From assembly GCA_905199445.1 (NCBI GenBank), contig CAJKGK010000004.1, positions 82,023 through 146,022 of the forward strand: a stretch of 64,000 nucleotides of DNA, given 5' to 3'. Both the position numbers and the translations under genes were made by a program. Source of the stretch: an uncultured Lachnospiraceae bacterium. GTDB lineage: Bacteria; Bacillota; Clostridia; Lachnospirales; Lachnospiraceae. The stretch's first letter is position 1. Every line of letters begins with the position of its first letter. Positions 26,579-36,173 of the stretch are shown here, piece by piece. The notes under the pieces were generated by a model. That model was not told the DNA's origin, searched no databases, and saw only the letters and a list, made by a program, of their open reading frames with translations.

Positions 26579-27982
26579 TCAGGCCATCTGGCCGCCATTA
26601 TTCGTCACCGTTGGGCTTAAAGTCACTGTCAGTGTTTTTTCTTCATACCCGTCTGCTCCCGGAACCTGAAGTGTCACCTCCACCGTTTCTCCGGCACGGT
26701 AATACTGAAGCAGTTTTTTCAGCTGTTGTGTTGAGGTAATCTGCGTGCCGTCAAAAGAGGTGAGAATACTTCCGGATTCAATCCCGGCATTGGAAGCAGC
26801 CATATCCGATGTTACATCAGAAATAAAAACACCCTGAGGCATCCCATACATCGCGGCAATCGCCTCTGTGACACTTTCTCCGGAAATACCCAGATATCCC
26901 TGCTCTGTGGCATCCACCTGTGTCCGTGTTGTCTGATTCATCAGATTCTCGATAATATCGCTGACCTGAGATATGGGAATCGCATAGCCCATGCCTTCCA
27001 CATCGGTAGATGCCAGTTTTGCAGAATTAATTCCAATAAGCTCCCCTTTCATGTTCAGCAGTGCGCCGCCGCTGTTTCCTGGATTAATTGCCGCATCCGT
27101 CTGAATGTAAGCTGTTCCAGAAGATTCCTGCCAATCTGCAGATGATGTGCCAATGACACGATTCGTTGCACTTACAATACCGGTTGTAACCGACTGTCCA
27201 TAACCCAGAGCATTACCGATGGCCACAACCTGCTCACCTACGGCCAGATCATCTGAATTTCCCACCACTGCTACTGCGATGGCTGATAAGGTATCCTGAG
27301 AAATATTTTCCACGGGCACCGCAATCACAGCCAGGTCGGAATTTTCATCCCTTCCCTTAACGGCAGCCTCATATACCGAGTTATCTGCAAAGCCAACGGA
27401 AAGCGTATCTGCCTCCGCAACAACATGATTGTTGGTCAATATTAACAGCTCTGTATCCGTCTGACCGATAATCACTCCGGAGCCGTAACTCACCGATTCC
27501 TCCGGCTGAATCTGATTAAAAATATAGCCATTATAATACCCCTGTACTTCTTCCACCGTTTTTCCTGTAATCGATACAATGGAAGGCATCGCAGCCTGAG
27601 CAATATCCGAAACATCCAGACCGCTTTTGCCATCCTGCGCCTCTGAGTCTGCAGAAGAATCCGCAGATGTCCTGACCAGATTAGCCGTCGGCTTTTCCTG
27701 TTCCTCCGACTGCTGTGCAGTCTCATATCCAGTCAAGTAATGAACACCCTGAAAACTTCCGGCTGCCAGCGCTCCGAACATAACCGCACTCATGGCCAGC
27801 ATTCCCATACGCTTTACATACTTTCCCGCTCTGTTTTTTTCTCGCTTATTTCTTTTTCCCTGATTTCTGCCATTGGCTCCAAAAGTTTGATGCTGTCTGC
27901 TGCGGACCTCTCTATATGGAACATCAATGACTGTTTTTCCATTGTGGTTTTCATTTTCTACATTGTATCTTTCATGACTCAT
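26579..27982 (-). CDS. htrA: HtrA/DegP-family membrane-anchored serine protease with PDZ domain
   Basis: 467 aa. A basic cytoplasmic N-terminus (1-57), one membrane helix (about 58-82), a linker, then an S1C protease domain with catalytic His186 (TNNHVV), Asp216 (NSDLAV) and Ser304 (GNSGGAL), and a C-terminal PDZ domain (about 365-455). Degrades or refolds misfolded proteins at the outer face of the membrane. AAGGAGG before ATG 27982. A TATAAT at 28041-28036 may be the -10, without a clear -35. Confidence 0.92.
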   Translation of the reverse strand: MSHERYNVENENHNGKTVIDVPYREVRSRQHQTFGANGRNQGKRNKREKNRAGKYVKRMGMLAMSAVMFGALAAGSFQGVHYLTGYETAQQSEEQEKPTANLVRTSADSSADSEAQDGKSGLDVSDIAQAAMPSIVSITGKTVEEVQGYYNGYIFNQIQPEESVSYGSGVIIGQTDTELLILTNNHVVAEADTLSVGFADNSVYEAAVKGRDENSDLAVIAVPVENISQDTLSAIAVAVVGNSDDLAVGEQVVAIGNALGYGQSVTTGIVSATNRVIGTSSADWQESSGTAYIQTDAAINPGNSGGALLNMKGELIGINSAKLASTDVEGMGYAIPISQVSDIIENLMNQTTRTQVDATEQGYLGISGESVTEAIAAMYGMPQGVFISDVTSDMAASNAGIESGSILTSFDGTQITSTQQLKKLLQYYRAGETVEVTLQVPGADGYEEKTLTVTLSPTVTNNGGQMA

Positions 27983-28093
27983 AAAAATTCCTCCTTTATA
28001 TTAAACACGATGCGCTTTTTGCTGTTTCTGTGTTTATTATAAAGAAGGAATGTGAACGTTTTGTTTTAAATGTTTGCCCAAATTGCGTTTAAT

Positions 28094-28843
28094 CTATGAA
28101 AAAACTGTGTCCCGCAAAATCCTTGCCAGGAACTGTCTTGTCCGCTCCTTTTCCGGGGCTGTAAAGATCTGATCCGGCGTTCCCGATTCAAGGATAATCC
28201 CCTCATCCAGGAACAGCACCTGGTCCGCAATTTCCCGTACAAAATTCATTTCATGGGAAACAATCATCATTGTATGTCCATCGGCCTTTGCCCTGCGAAT
28301 GACATCTAAAACCTCTCCCATCATTTCCGGGTCCAGCGCACTGGTTGGTTCGTCAAATAAAATGACATCTGGATGCAGCGCCATAGCCCTTGCGATGCCA
28401 ACCCGCTGTTTCTGACCGCCGGAAAGCTGTCTGGGATAATGATAACACCGATCTGCCAGTCCGACCTGCTCCAGTTTTTCAAGAGCAATGGCTCTCGCCT
28501 CATCCTTGCTTTTTTTCTGAACCATTCGCAGGCCCTCCATCACATTTTCCAGGGCTGTTTTATAACGAAACAGATTAAACTGCTGAAAAACCATGGCACT
28601 GTGACGGCGCAGCCAAAAAATATCCTCTTTTTTGGCCGATCCGGCGTCAATCGTCCGATCCTTAAACGTAATCGTTCCTGAATCAGGCATTTCCAAAAAA
28701 TTCAGGCATCGCAGCAAGGTTGACTTTCCGCCGCCGGACGGCCCGATCACCGCGAGCACCTGACCCTGCTCCAGTTCAAAACTGACATCCTTAAGTACCT
28801 GAATATGATTAAAGCTTTTCTGTAAGTGACTGACTTGAATCAT
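28094..28843 (-). CDS. Polar amino-acid ABC importer ATPase (GlnQ type)
   Basis: 249 aa. Walker A GPSGGGKST, signature LSGGQKQRVGIARAMA and Walker B VILFDEPTSALDP in the PAAT-family pattern. Its start overlaps the end of the fused binding protein-permease gene by 35 bases, with AGGAGG inside that gene. No terminator is visible before htrA. Confidence 0.92.
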   Translation of the reverse strand: MIQVSHLQKSFNHIQVLKDVSFELEQGQVLAVIGPSGGGKSTLLRCLNFLEMPDSGTITFKDRTIDAGSAKKEDIFWLRRHSAMVFQQFNLFRYKTALENVMEGLRMVQKKSKDEARAIALEKLEQVGLADRCYHYPRQLSGGQKQRVGIARAMALHPDVILFDEPTSALDPEMMGEVLDVIRRAKADGHTMMIVSHEMNFVREIADQVLFLDEGIILESGTPDQIFTAPEKERTRQFLARILRDTVFS

Positions 28844-30440
28844 TCATCCCCACCTCCTGTTCATCCGCCTTCAATTTCTTCTCCAGCCGCCTTAAAGCAA
28901 AAGAAATAATAATGGTCAGGCCCCAATAAATAAGGGCAACTGACAAATAATTTTCAAAATAACGGTAATCTCTGGCTGCCATAACCTTAGCCGCTGCCGT
29001 AATATCAATAACTGCACACGTAAACGCCAGAGATGTCCCCTTAATCAGTCCCACAAGAGAATTACCCAGGGCTGGAAGGGCAATCACCAGCGCTTCCGGA
29101 AGGGTAATCCGATAAAAAGTCTGCCAGGGCGTCATTCCCATGGACAGGGCAGCCTCCTGTTCCCCCCGGTCCACGGCTTCAAGACCTGCCCTTATACTCT
29201 CGGAACTGTAAGCCGCCTCATTGAGCGCAAATGTAATAATCACAAATAAAATCGAGGGAATACTGCTTGTTGTAAAACTGGTCCCCTGATAATGATTAAT
29301 ATATTTAAGCAGCAACGGAATGCCGTAAAATGTAAGATACAGCTGTACCAATACCGGTGTTCCCCTCATAAAAGACACATAAAGAGAGAAAAACTGATGA
29401 AGCACCGGTATTTTTTTATGCTTAATCATAGCGATCACAAAGCCTAAAATAAAGCTGCCTGCCGCCGCAGTTAAAGTAATCATCAACGTTGTCGGCAAAT
29501 ATTTTAAAAGCTGAGGAATCTGTGTAAAAACAAGTTTAAAATCAAACAGACTGGTTATATCCTCCATCTGGGCTTCATCTTCCGTAAATGGTGTGATATT
29601 GTCCACATAATCCCGCCCCAGAAATTCTATGGAAATATCTGAAAGTGTGCCATTATGGATTAATTCCAAAAGCGCCTGGTCAAAATCATCCCGGATCTGC
29701 TTTCCCTTTTCAGTCTGAGGAAAAATAAAATAACCTTCAGGATTCATAATCTGAACCGTATCTTCGTGCGGAAGCTGAATCACCTGAAGATCCATGTTAT
29801 ATTCATCGATCAGAGCATTCATAACGATTTCTTCATTAAGCATAAAGTCCACAGTGCCGTCCAGAATCTCCTGGTAAGTTTTTAAACTGTCCTGTTCTGA
29901 GTAAAAAAAATCAATCGGTGCATCCGGATGTTCCTCATTATACTTTTCCAGAAAACTTTGTATAAATGTTCCCACCGGATTCACCGGTGTTCGCTTACCG
30001 GCCAGATCAGCCAGGGTATGAATATCATCTCTGCCCTGTTTAACGGCCACAACCGCATTATTATAAAGATAATACTGATTTCCAAATAAATACTTTTGCT
30101 GCCGCTCCTCATTTTTGGAAATATTATTGGCCCCCACCTGGTACCGCCCGGAATCAATTCCGGCAAAAATGCTCTGAAACTCTGTGACCTCAAACTCAAT
30201 CTCATACTGGGGCAAAAGCGCATCAATGGCTTTGATCACCGCAATATCATATCCGGTCAGCTGATTATTTTCATCGTAATACGTATACGGCCGGGTACTG
30301 CCGTCGGTTCCCACAAGAAGCTTCTCCACCGGCATTTCCTGATCTGCTGCATAGGATGTTTCCCATAAATTCGGGGAGCCCGCCACCAGAAGCACAAGGG
30401 ACAGCACCATAAACATCCCCCATCTTACTTTTCTTTTCAT
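28809..30440 (-). CDS. Fused binding protein and permease of a polar amino-acid ABC importer
   Basis: 543 aa. Signal peptide (1-32), a family 3 binding domain (about 38-285, with TRPYTYYDENNQLTGYDIAV) and then a GlnP-type permease domain (about 300-525) with the loop EAALSMGMTPWQTFYRITLPEAL. Covalent tethering of the binding domain to the channel is known in GlnPQ-like importers of Firmicutes. Works with the overlapping GlnQ-type ATPase. Its ligand is not clear; Glu, Gln or cystine are typical of the family. Confidence 0.9.
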   Translation of the reverse strand: MKRKVRWGMFMVLSLVLLVAGSPNLWETSYAADQEMPVEKLLVGTDGSTRPYTYYDENNQLTGYDIAVIKAIDALLPQYEIEFEVTEFQSIFAGIDSGRYQVGANNISKNEERQQKYLFGNQYYLYNNAVVAVKQGRDDIHTLADLAGKRTPVNPVGTFIQSFLEKYNEEHPDAPIDFFYSEQDSLKTYQEILDGTVDFMLNEEIVMNALIDEYNMDLQVIQLPHEDTVQIMNPEGYFIFPQTEKGKQIRDDFDQALLELIHNGTLSDISIEFLGRDYVDNITPFTEDEAQMEDITSLFDFKLVFTQIPQLLKYLPTTLMITLTAAAGSFILGFVIAMIKHKKIPVLHQFFSLYVSFMRGTPVLVQLYLTFYGIPLLLKYINHYQGTSFTTSSIPSILFVIITFALNEAAYSSESIRAGLEAVDRGEQEAALSMGMTPWQTFYRITLPEALVIALPALGNSLVGLIKGTSLAFTCAVIDITAAAKVMAARDYRYFENYLSVALIYWGLTIIISFALRRLEKKLKADEQEVGMNDSSQSLTEKL

Positions 30441-30494
30441 TTGTACCTCCTTATTATACAGCCGACTCCACCACAGGAAACCGACTTTTTCTAT

Positions 30495-30523
30495 ATCATA
30501 TCCTGTCTGTGCCAGTCTGTAAA
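30495..30523 (-). promoter_or_regulatory. Sigma-A promoter of the amino-acid importer
   Basis: TTTACA (30523-30518), 17-base spacer, TATGAT (30500-30495) on the minus strand, followed by a leader of about 50 bases ending in AAGGAGG. Confidence 0.65.
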
Positions 30524-30537
30524 GAAGGTACTTAAAA

Positions 30538-30573
30538 GAGCCATAGTTACTTTCAAGTATCTAACCATGGCTC
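30538..30573 (-). terminator. Terminator after the ThuA-like gene
   Basis: Arms GAGCCATAGTTA (30538-30549) and TAACCATGGCTC (30562-30573) with one mismatch, followed on the minus strand by TTTTAAG. Ends the system 2 transcript. Confidence 0.75.
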
Positions 30574-30630
30574 ATAGGAACTGTCCTTTTCCCTGTATTC
30601 TATTTTTCAGCCAAAGTTCCCGGACTCCGG

Positions 30631-31281
30631 TTAAATCCGTCCAATACTCCACAGGATTCCATTGCGTACAATACGCCGGAAACGGTCATCCCCGTAAGAA
30701 AGCCCATCATGTCCGGAAGCCCAGCAAAAAACTCTGCTGTTTTTGTACGTCCGCGTCCATGCCAGATTCTTTATACTCCGGGCATTATCTGTTGTCATAA
30801 GCACTGTATTTCCTTCCGATTCCGGCTCACCGATAATGTAGGTCTCATCAATGAGAGAAAAATCGGACATATCCTTTGTAATGGGATGGGTTTGATCTGT
30901 AATGTACGCCCGCACCGTTTCCCTTTGATGATACTGGAAAACACCGTCCTCACACCGCACTTTTACCCCGGAGACCTGAGTCCATAAATCCCATTTAGGA
31001 AAAGAAAGAAGGGCATGATGCAGCAGTATGATTCCCTGGCTTTTTTCCCCAAGATGTTCTGTCAAATATGTATATGCCGCACTTCCTGCCTCCGGCAGGG
31101 GCAGGTTCATGTTATAAAATAAAAGTACATCATATTTGTCCTGGTTTTCCACATCCTGAACAAACAGGTCAAAAGGCTGTACATAGCACACACAGCCCTC
31201 CAGCGACGAAAGCATTTCCTGAAATGCCATAATATCATAGGGATGATTTTCCACAATAACCCCAACTTTTATTACACCCAC
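30631..31281 (-). CDS. ThuA-like protein
   Basis: 216 aa, a glutamine-amidotransferase-like fold of the ThuA family: IKVGVIVENHPYDIMAFQ at the start, then GIILLHHALLSF, and CWASGHDGLSYG near the end. ThuA proteins accompany sugar-oxidising pathways (first named from trehalose use in rhizobia); their reaction is not generally known. Start is GTG 31281, eight bases after AGGAGG. It is last in the system 2 operon, after the TIM-barrel gene. Confidence 0.75.
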   Translation of the reverse strand: MGVIKVGVIVENHPYDIMAFQEMLSSLEGCVCYVQPFDLFVQDVENQDKYDVLLFYNMNLPLPEAGSAAYTYLTEHLGEKSQGIILLHHALLSFPKWDLWTQVSGVKVRCEDGVFQYHQRETVRAYITDQTHPITKDMSDFSLIDETYIIGEPESEGNTVLMTTDNARSIKNLAWTRTYKNSRVFCWASGHDGLSYGDDRFRRIVRNGILWSIGRI

Positions 31282-31301
31282 ACCGATTACCTCCTTGACA
31301 T

Positions 31302-31329
31302 CGGCCGGGGTATTGGATCACCCCGGCCG
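31302..31329. other. Intercistronic GC-rich hairpin
   Basis: Perfect 10-base arms CGGCCGGGGT (31302-31311) and ACCCCGGCCG (31320-31329), loop of eight. No T run follows on the minus strand, so it looks more like an mRNA processing or stability element between the TIM-barrel gene and the ThuA-like gene than a terminator. The 105-base gap holds no open frame of interest. Confidence 0.6.
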
Positions 31330-31386
31330 TTCTTTAAACTTTGATGTCTGACAGCACTTCTCTATAGGTCAAATAGCGCTTACAGA

Positions 31387-32208
31387 TCATCGATAAACCT
31401 CATCTCGAATTCCCTGGACAAATTTTAAGGTTTTCTCAGTTTCATAAACATAGTCAATGTCCTTGGCACCATTGGTTGGAATCCACGGGCAGGCAACGGA
31501 TACGCCCTTTGTATAGTTGATCTCCTTTAAAATGCCAAACAGATGCTTTAAGGTTTCATACCGCTGACCTACATTTGGCTGAGCGCCGCCGTCCCCCTGA
31601 ATATGTACGTTAATGCAGTATTCCGGATATTTAAGAATATCCTCAAGGGGCTGTCCCAGCTCCAGGAAGTAATTCAGATCCGCCATAACCTTTACACTGC
31701 GGCGTCCCGTCATTTTTGCAAACTCGACACCTTCCAGGTATCTCGGGAACAGCGTGTCACTTTCAGCCTGAGGCTCAAGCGCAATTTCCATGCCATACTT
31801 TTCCGCCTGGTCAGCCATCATATTAATGGTACTGATAGCCTGATCAATAGCTTTTGTCCGGTCAAAGCCATCCTGGCAGCGGAAGTGTCCGCCCCAGCAG
31901 CCGACGTACTTAATGCCCAACGCGCTCATCCGCTTAAATTCCCGCTCTAAAGAGAACTGGATCAGCTCTTTATCATAATTTTCTCCGCTGCCGCCAATAT
32001 AAGTCAGGCCAGGCCCCAGCAGATGACTGGATGTCATACAGGGACGTCCGTCTTTTTTATAAAGCGCCTTCTGGGCTTCCCACTCCCGGTCATTTAAAAT
32101 GGGACTGCAGTGAATCGATGCCGGCACTTCAAAATATTCCCAGTCCTTTCCCACACAGTCTAATGGAACCACATCCACAACAATACCAAACTTAAATCTT
32201 TCACTCAT
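31387..32208 (-). CDS. Sugar phosphate isomerase/epimerase-like TIM-barrel protein
   Basis: 273 aa of the AP-endonuclease-2 / xylose-isomerase-like TIM-barrel superfamily: IALEPQAESD, VKVMADLNYFLELGQP and CINVHIQGDG carry the acidic residues and His expected to bind a divalent metal. It starts at ATG 32208, nine bases after AGGAGG (the frame also opens at a TTG inside that site). Members include epimerases, isomerases and enzymes acting on 3-keto sugars; with a ThuA-like partner the latter is a fair guess, but no oxidoreductase is nearby. Confidence 0.75.
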   Translation of the reverse strand: MSERFKFGIVVDVVPLDCVGKDWEYFEVPASIHCSPILNDREWEAQKALYKKDGRPCMTSSHLLGPGLTYIGGSGENYDKELIQFSLEREFKRMSALGIKYVGCWGGHFRCQDGFDRTKAIDQAISTINMMADQAEKYGMEIALEPQAESDTLFPRYLEGVEFAKMTGRRSVKVMADLNYFLELGQPLEDILKYPEYCINVHIQGDGGAQPNVGQRYETLKHLFGILKEINYTKGVSVACPWIPTNGAKDIDYVYETEKTLKFVQGIRDEVYR

Positions 32209-32233
32209 GTTTATAAACCTCCTCAAATTTTAT

Positions 32234-33877
32234 TTATTTTTCATAGCGGACAGGATTTTCCGCCATAAATTGCGCAAATTCTTCTGCGATATCTGCCGTT
32301 GCAGGCGCATAGGTGTTGTCAATATAATCCTGAAGATCTGCCTTCTCCACCTCACCGGTTACATAACGCACCTCCAGGTTATTAAGATTTTGTATGACAT
32401 CCGGAAAATCTACGGAAATATTATCCAGCATCTTTGTAAACGGCATATAACATTTCTGAGTTTTTGCATCCGCTGCAGACGCCTCAGTTCGCCATTTTTC
32501 CTGAAGCTCTGGTGTAGAACCACCCATGAGCGCCTCCTGATTTTCATAAGCATTGGCAAAGGACATCATATTTCCGGTAACCTTTGACACTGCCGATGCC
32601 TATTCTTGTGTACGCTCCACCGTTCTGGTCTCAATATCATAACTGTTATAGTGTTCTCCTGCCAGCCCAAGCTGCATCGTTACAAAGCCTTCTTCCGAAT
32701 TTCCCCAGTCTAACAGACGGAGCACATCATCAATATGTTCAGACTCTGCATTAACGAAAAACGCCATCCAGTTTGACAGAGGCATCGCATATACCGGGTC
32801 ATCTCCCGCCTCAAGAACTAACGGCGCACAGTATACCACATCGTCCGGATTCATCCCGTATTTTTCAATGATCTCAGTCACATAATTTTTTCCTGAGGCG
32901 CCCACAATACCAACCCGCTGCTGGGCAAATTTCTCCACATGTTCCGAACTTTTATGAGTGATAAATTCCCGGTCAATAATCCCTTCTGCATACATATCCC
33001 GAAGCAGAGTCACATAGTCATAATACTGAGATTTTAAAGGTCTTAACTTAAAGGACCCATCGGCATCAGGCAGCCCGTGATGCCATGAGGAAATGCTGTA
33101 GGCTGTGGATAAAAAGTCATTGTTTAAATGCCAGATACCAGAATCCATGCTGCTCTGGTCTGCACCAAAGCTTACCCCGTAGGTATCATCCAGACCGTTG
33201 CCATCAGGATCCTGCGTCGTAAATGCCCGGCAGACTTCTATAAACTCATCGACAGTTTCAGGCACTTCAAGTCCCAGGGCATCCAGCCATTTTTTATTAA
33301 TCACAAACCCGGCCTTATCATAGGAATTTGGCCGCGGGATTCCAAAGATCCGGTCATCACCCAAAAACTTTGTATCCCCATACTGTTCCTGTGAAATATT
33401 GGCCATAAGGTTCGGATAATCTCCAATCAGATCTGTCAGATCCGCCAAAAGTCCCTGCTCCGCCCATTGTGTGGCAAAACTGTCTGCCCCATAGATAAAG
33501 AAATCCGGCATATCACCTGTACTGACTAAAAGCTTGACCCGATCGCTGTAACCGTTGACTGTAGGTGCTTCCACAATCAGACGAATCCCTAACTCCTCTT
33601 CAATCCTGGCAATGACAGGATTATTTTCCAGGAAAATTTCAGGGTTCAGCTGAAGAACCGCATGAAGTTCCACGATTTCATCACTGTCAGCGCTGCTTCC
33701 CGATGACGGATTACCGTCGGCAGCACTGCTGCTTCCTGATGATGGATCGCTGCCGCCCAAAGCAGATTCCCCGCCAGTCTGACCGTCACCGGATGATCCG
33801 CCCTGGCATCCGGCAAAGGACAAGATAACCATTGTTCCTGCAAGTAAACTCCCCATAATCTGTTTCTTTTTTAACAT
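32234..33877 (-). pseudogene. Sugar ABC importer binding protein (system 2) interrupted by an in-frame TAG
   Basis: Starts with a lipoprotein signal (lipobox FAGC at about residue 20-23) and a Ser/Gly-rich linker. Codon 426, at 32602-32600, is TAG in the protein's own frame; reading continues for 121 more codons (SKVTGNMMSFANAY and on) to a normal stop at 32234. The total of 547 codons fits a full LplA-type binding protein, so a substitution, most simply CAG to TAG, has cut a formerly intact gene. The truncated product lacks its C-terminal part and is probably non-functional. Confidence 0.85.
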
Positions 33878-33959
33878 AAAATACGCCTCCCGTTTTGATT
33901 TTCATGTTTTCGTGACAAAACTTCTTCACTGCACCTGATCTGGCACAGTTGTTTTTTAA

Positions 33960-34858
33960 TCATTCTTTTACCGAACCTAATGACACCCTTTCACAAAGTA
34001 CCGCTGCATAAACGGATACACGATTAAAATTGGGAGCACAGTAATAATAATGGCCGCCATTTTTAATGTAAATGTATGCGAACGATTGGCAGAGGTAAGC
34101 ATCTCTGTTACCGGCGATACAGAAGATGTATCTTCCACCACCAGCTCCCGAAGCACCAGGGTCAGCGGCCACAGCTTCCGATCAGAAACATACATCATGG
34201 CCGAAAAATAGTTATTCCAATACCCTACAGAACAAAACACAACCATGGTGGCAATCGCCGGCTTGAGCATAGGAACCACCACAAACAGCAGTGTTTTCAG
34301 GTCATTCGCCCCGTCCATCCGGGCAGCTTCCTCCAATGCCTCCGGCACAGAGGTAACAATAAAATTTTTCATCAGGATCAAATTAAACCCGCTGATACAT
34401 CCCGGAAGAATAAGCGCCCATATTGTATTGTACAGGCCGATATTTCTTACAAGGAGATAATTGGCAATGGTGCCGCCGTTAAAAAACATTGTAAACAATA
34501 CCATACCCATAAATACCCGATGGCCCTTGAGCCGTTTCTTGGATAAAGGATACGCAGTAATCACAAGGAGCAATACACTGAGTATTGTTCCCACAACAGT
34601 GATACATATGGTCACAAGATACCCGGACTGGATCAGATCATAATCTAAAAGCTGTTTATATGCAGTCAGATCAAATTTCGATGGAATGATCTTCATGGGA
34701 TTTTCTAAATACTCTGAGTATGGCATAAAAGATACAAAAAACACGTAGATAAACGGTGCCACACAACACAGCGCAAAGGCTCCTACAACAATAATGGAAA
34801 TAATCTCCGTCATGTAAATTTTCTTTTTCTTCTTTTTCTTTGGCTCCCCCTGATTCAA
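33960..34858 (-). CDS. LplC-type permease (system 2), frameshifted at its last residues
   Basis: Six-helix permease with EAARMDGANDLKTLLFVVVPMLKP. Start TTG 34858, because GGAGG lies seven bases upstream; the open frame extends further into the LplB gene without a site. After QRYFVKG the frame reads CH-stop (33977), whereas every paralogue here ends in a G-S/A-V-K tail. The next frame gives VSLGSVKE and a stop at 33960, so one G is missing from the GGG at 33986-33988. The present product is 293 aa instead of 299 and may still function. Confidence 0.8.
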
Positions 34859-34892
34859 AAAGCCCCCTCCTTTCCAGTCTGTTCTCCGGCAG

Positions 34893-35834
34893 TTAAAACA
34901 ATCCTTCTTCTCCCATAAGCTTTGCGCATTTGTTGCCAATAGCCAAAAGAACAAATCCCACCACAGAACTGAATAAGCTTACCGATGTAGCAAAGGAATA
35001 CCTGCCGTTGACCAGGCCCATTTTAAATGTATACGTTTCAAACACTTCCGACACAGCCAGATTCCTGCCATTTTGCAGCACATAGATCTGTTCAAAGCCA
35101 TTGTTTAAAATATTTCCAATGGAGATCAGGAGCAGAATCACAATCGTAGGCCTGATGCAAGGGAGTGTCACATACCAAATCCGCTGGAAATTTCCGGCCC
35201 CATCGATCTTTGCAGCTTCATAAAGCTCAGGATTTACCGCTGTAATCGCTGCCAGATAAATAATCGTATCCCATCCGGCCTGCTTCCATATATAGGAGAT
35301 AACCGCAATGGCACGGAAATATTTATCACTTCCCAGGAAAAAAACAGGTTCCCCGCCCATAGACTTGATTACATCATTCACAATTCCCCAGGAAGGCGAT
35401 AAAAGATTTACAAGAATTCCCCCAATAACAACCCAGGAAATAAAGTACGGCAGATAAATCAGTGTCTGTGTCACCTTTTTAAACTTTCTGAACCGGATCT
35501 CATTAATCATTAAAGCCAGAATAATAGGAATCGGAAAGCAAAATACCAGCTTCAGCAGACTGAGGATCAATGAATTTGCCAATACACGGTAAAAATCCTC
35601 AAGGCCAAACAGATATTTAAAATTTTCCAGACCATTCCACGGGCTTCCAAATATGCCTTCAGAAAACTTAAAGTCTTTAAAAGCAATGGTCAGCCCATAC
35701 ATGGGCGCATAATTAAAAATGATAAAATACAATATTCCCGGAATCAGCAGCAGATATAAATACTTATTCCTCCACAGATACTTTCTCAGGCTCCCCTGAT
35801 CATGCGTATGCTGTTTACACCCCAACCGTTTCAT
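34893..35834 (-). CDS. Carbohydrate ABC importer permease, LplB type (system 2)
   Basis: 313 aa, intact, six membrane helices and the loop YEAAKIDGAGNFQRIWYVTLP. AGGAGG precedes ATG 35834. It heads the system 2 transport transcript (LplB, LplC, binding protein, TIM barrel, ThuA). A TATAAT at 35870-35865 is a possible -10 with a poor -35, as expected if the response regulator is needed. Confidence 0.88.
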   Translation of the reverse strand: MKRLGCKQHTHDQGSLRKYLWRNKYLYLLLIPGILYFIIFNYAPMYGLTIAFKDFKFSEGIFGSPWNGLENFKYLFGLEDFYRVLANSLILSLLKLVFCFPIPIILALMINEIRFRKFKKVTQTLIYLPYFISWVVIGGILVNLLSPSWGIVNDVIKSMGGEPVFFLGSDKYFRAIAVISYIWKQAGWDTIIYLAAITAVNPELYEAAKIDGAGNFQRIWYVTLPCIRPTIVILLLISIGNILNNGFEQIYVLQNGRNLAVSEVFETYTFKMGLVNGRYSFATSVSLFSSVVGFVLLAIGNKCAKLMGEEGLF

Positions 35835-36173
35835 CGTTTGCCTCCTCTCTCATTTGTTGAACTTATTATAGCGCTTTACATTTTTGGATAAAATAAACAG
35901 AACAATTTAGTTTTTCATCATTCTTTTATGCATTTTTATATTATTTGTTTTTTATAATTGATTTTTTAAGTTGAAAACACTATAGATTTTAATCGAATAT
36001 CCAGACAGAAACAGATTTTTTAATTATATGCAGTTTATCCACACTTAGACGTAAATATGAAACCGGCTGCAAGCAAAATGCTTACAACCGGTTTCATATT
36101 TCAATTATAAAAATCTATACAAGAGGCAGGTCCGTTAAAAATTAATCATCATCCAGCCAAACAATTTCCGAAA
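35835..36173. other. 339-base gap between kinase and importer of system 2
   Basis: Contains the terminator at 36055-36099 and the possible -10 at 35865-35870 (minus). Bases 35880-36050 are AT-rich with no open frame and no recognisable regulatory motif. A site resembling a CcpA box overlaps the -10 but is off by one base in spacing. Confidence 0.6.
36055..36099. terminator. Terminator after the system 2 kinase
   Basis: Perfect 12-base arms ATATGAAACCGG (36055-36066) and CCGGTTTCATAT (36088-36099), with an inner AAGCA/TGCTT stem. The T tract on the minus side is short (ATATTTAC), so efficiency may be moderate. Confidence 0.75.

Noticed and set aside
35865..35885. CcpA (cre) box overlapping the -10 of the system 2 operon
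   Set aside because: TGTAAAGCGCTATA looks similar, but relative to the cre consensus the CG core is shifted by one base and the right half does not match.
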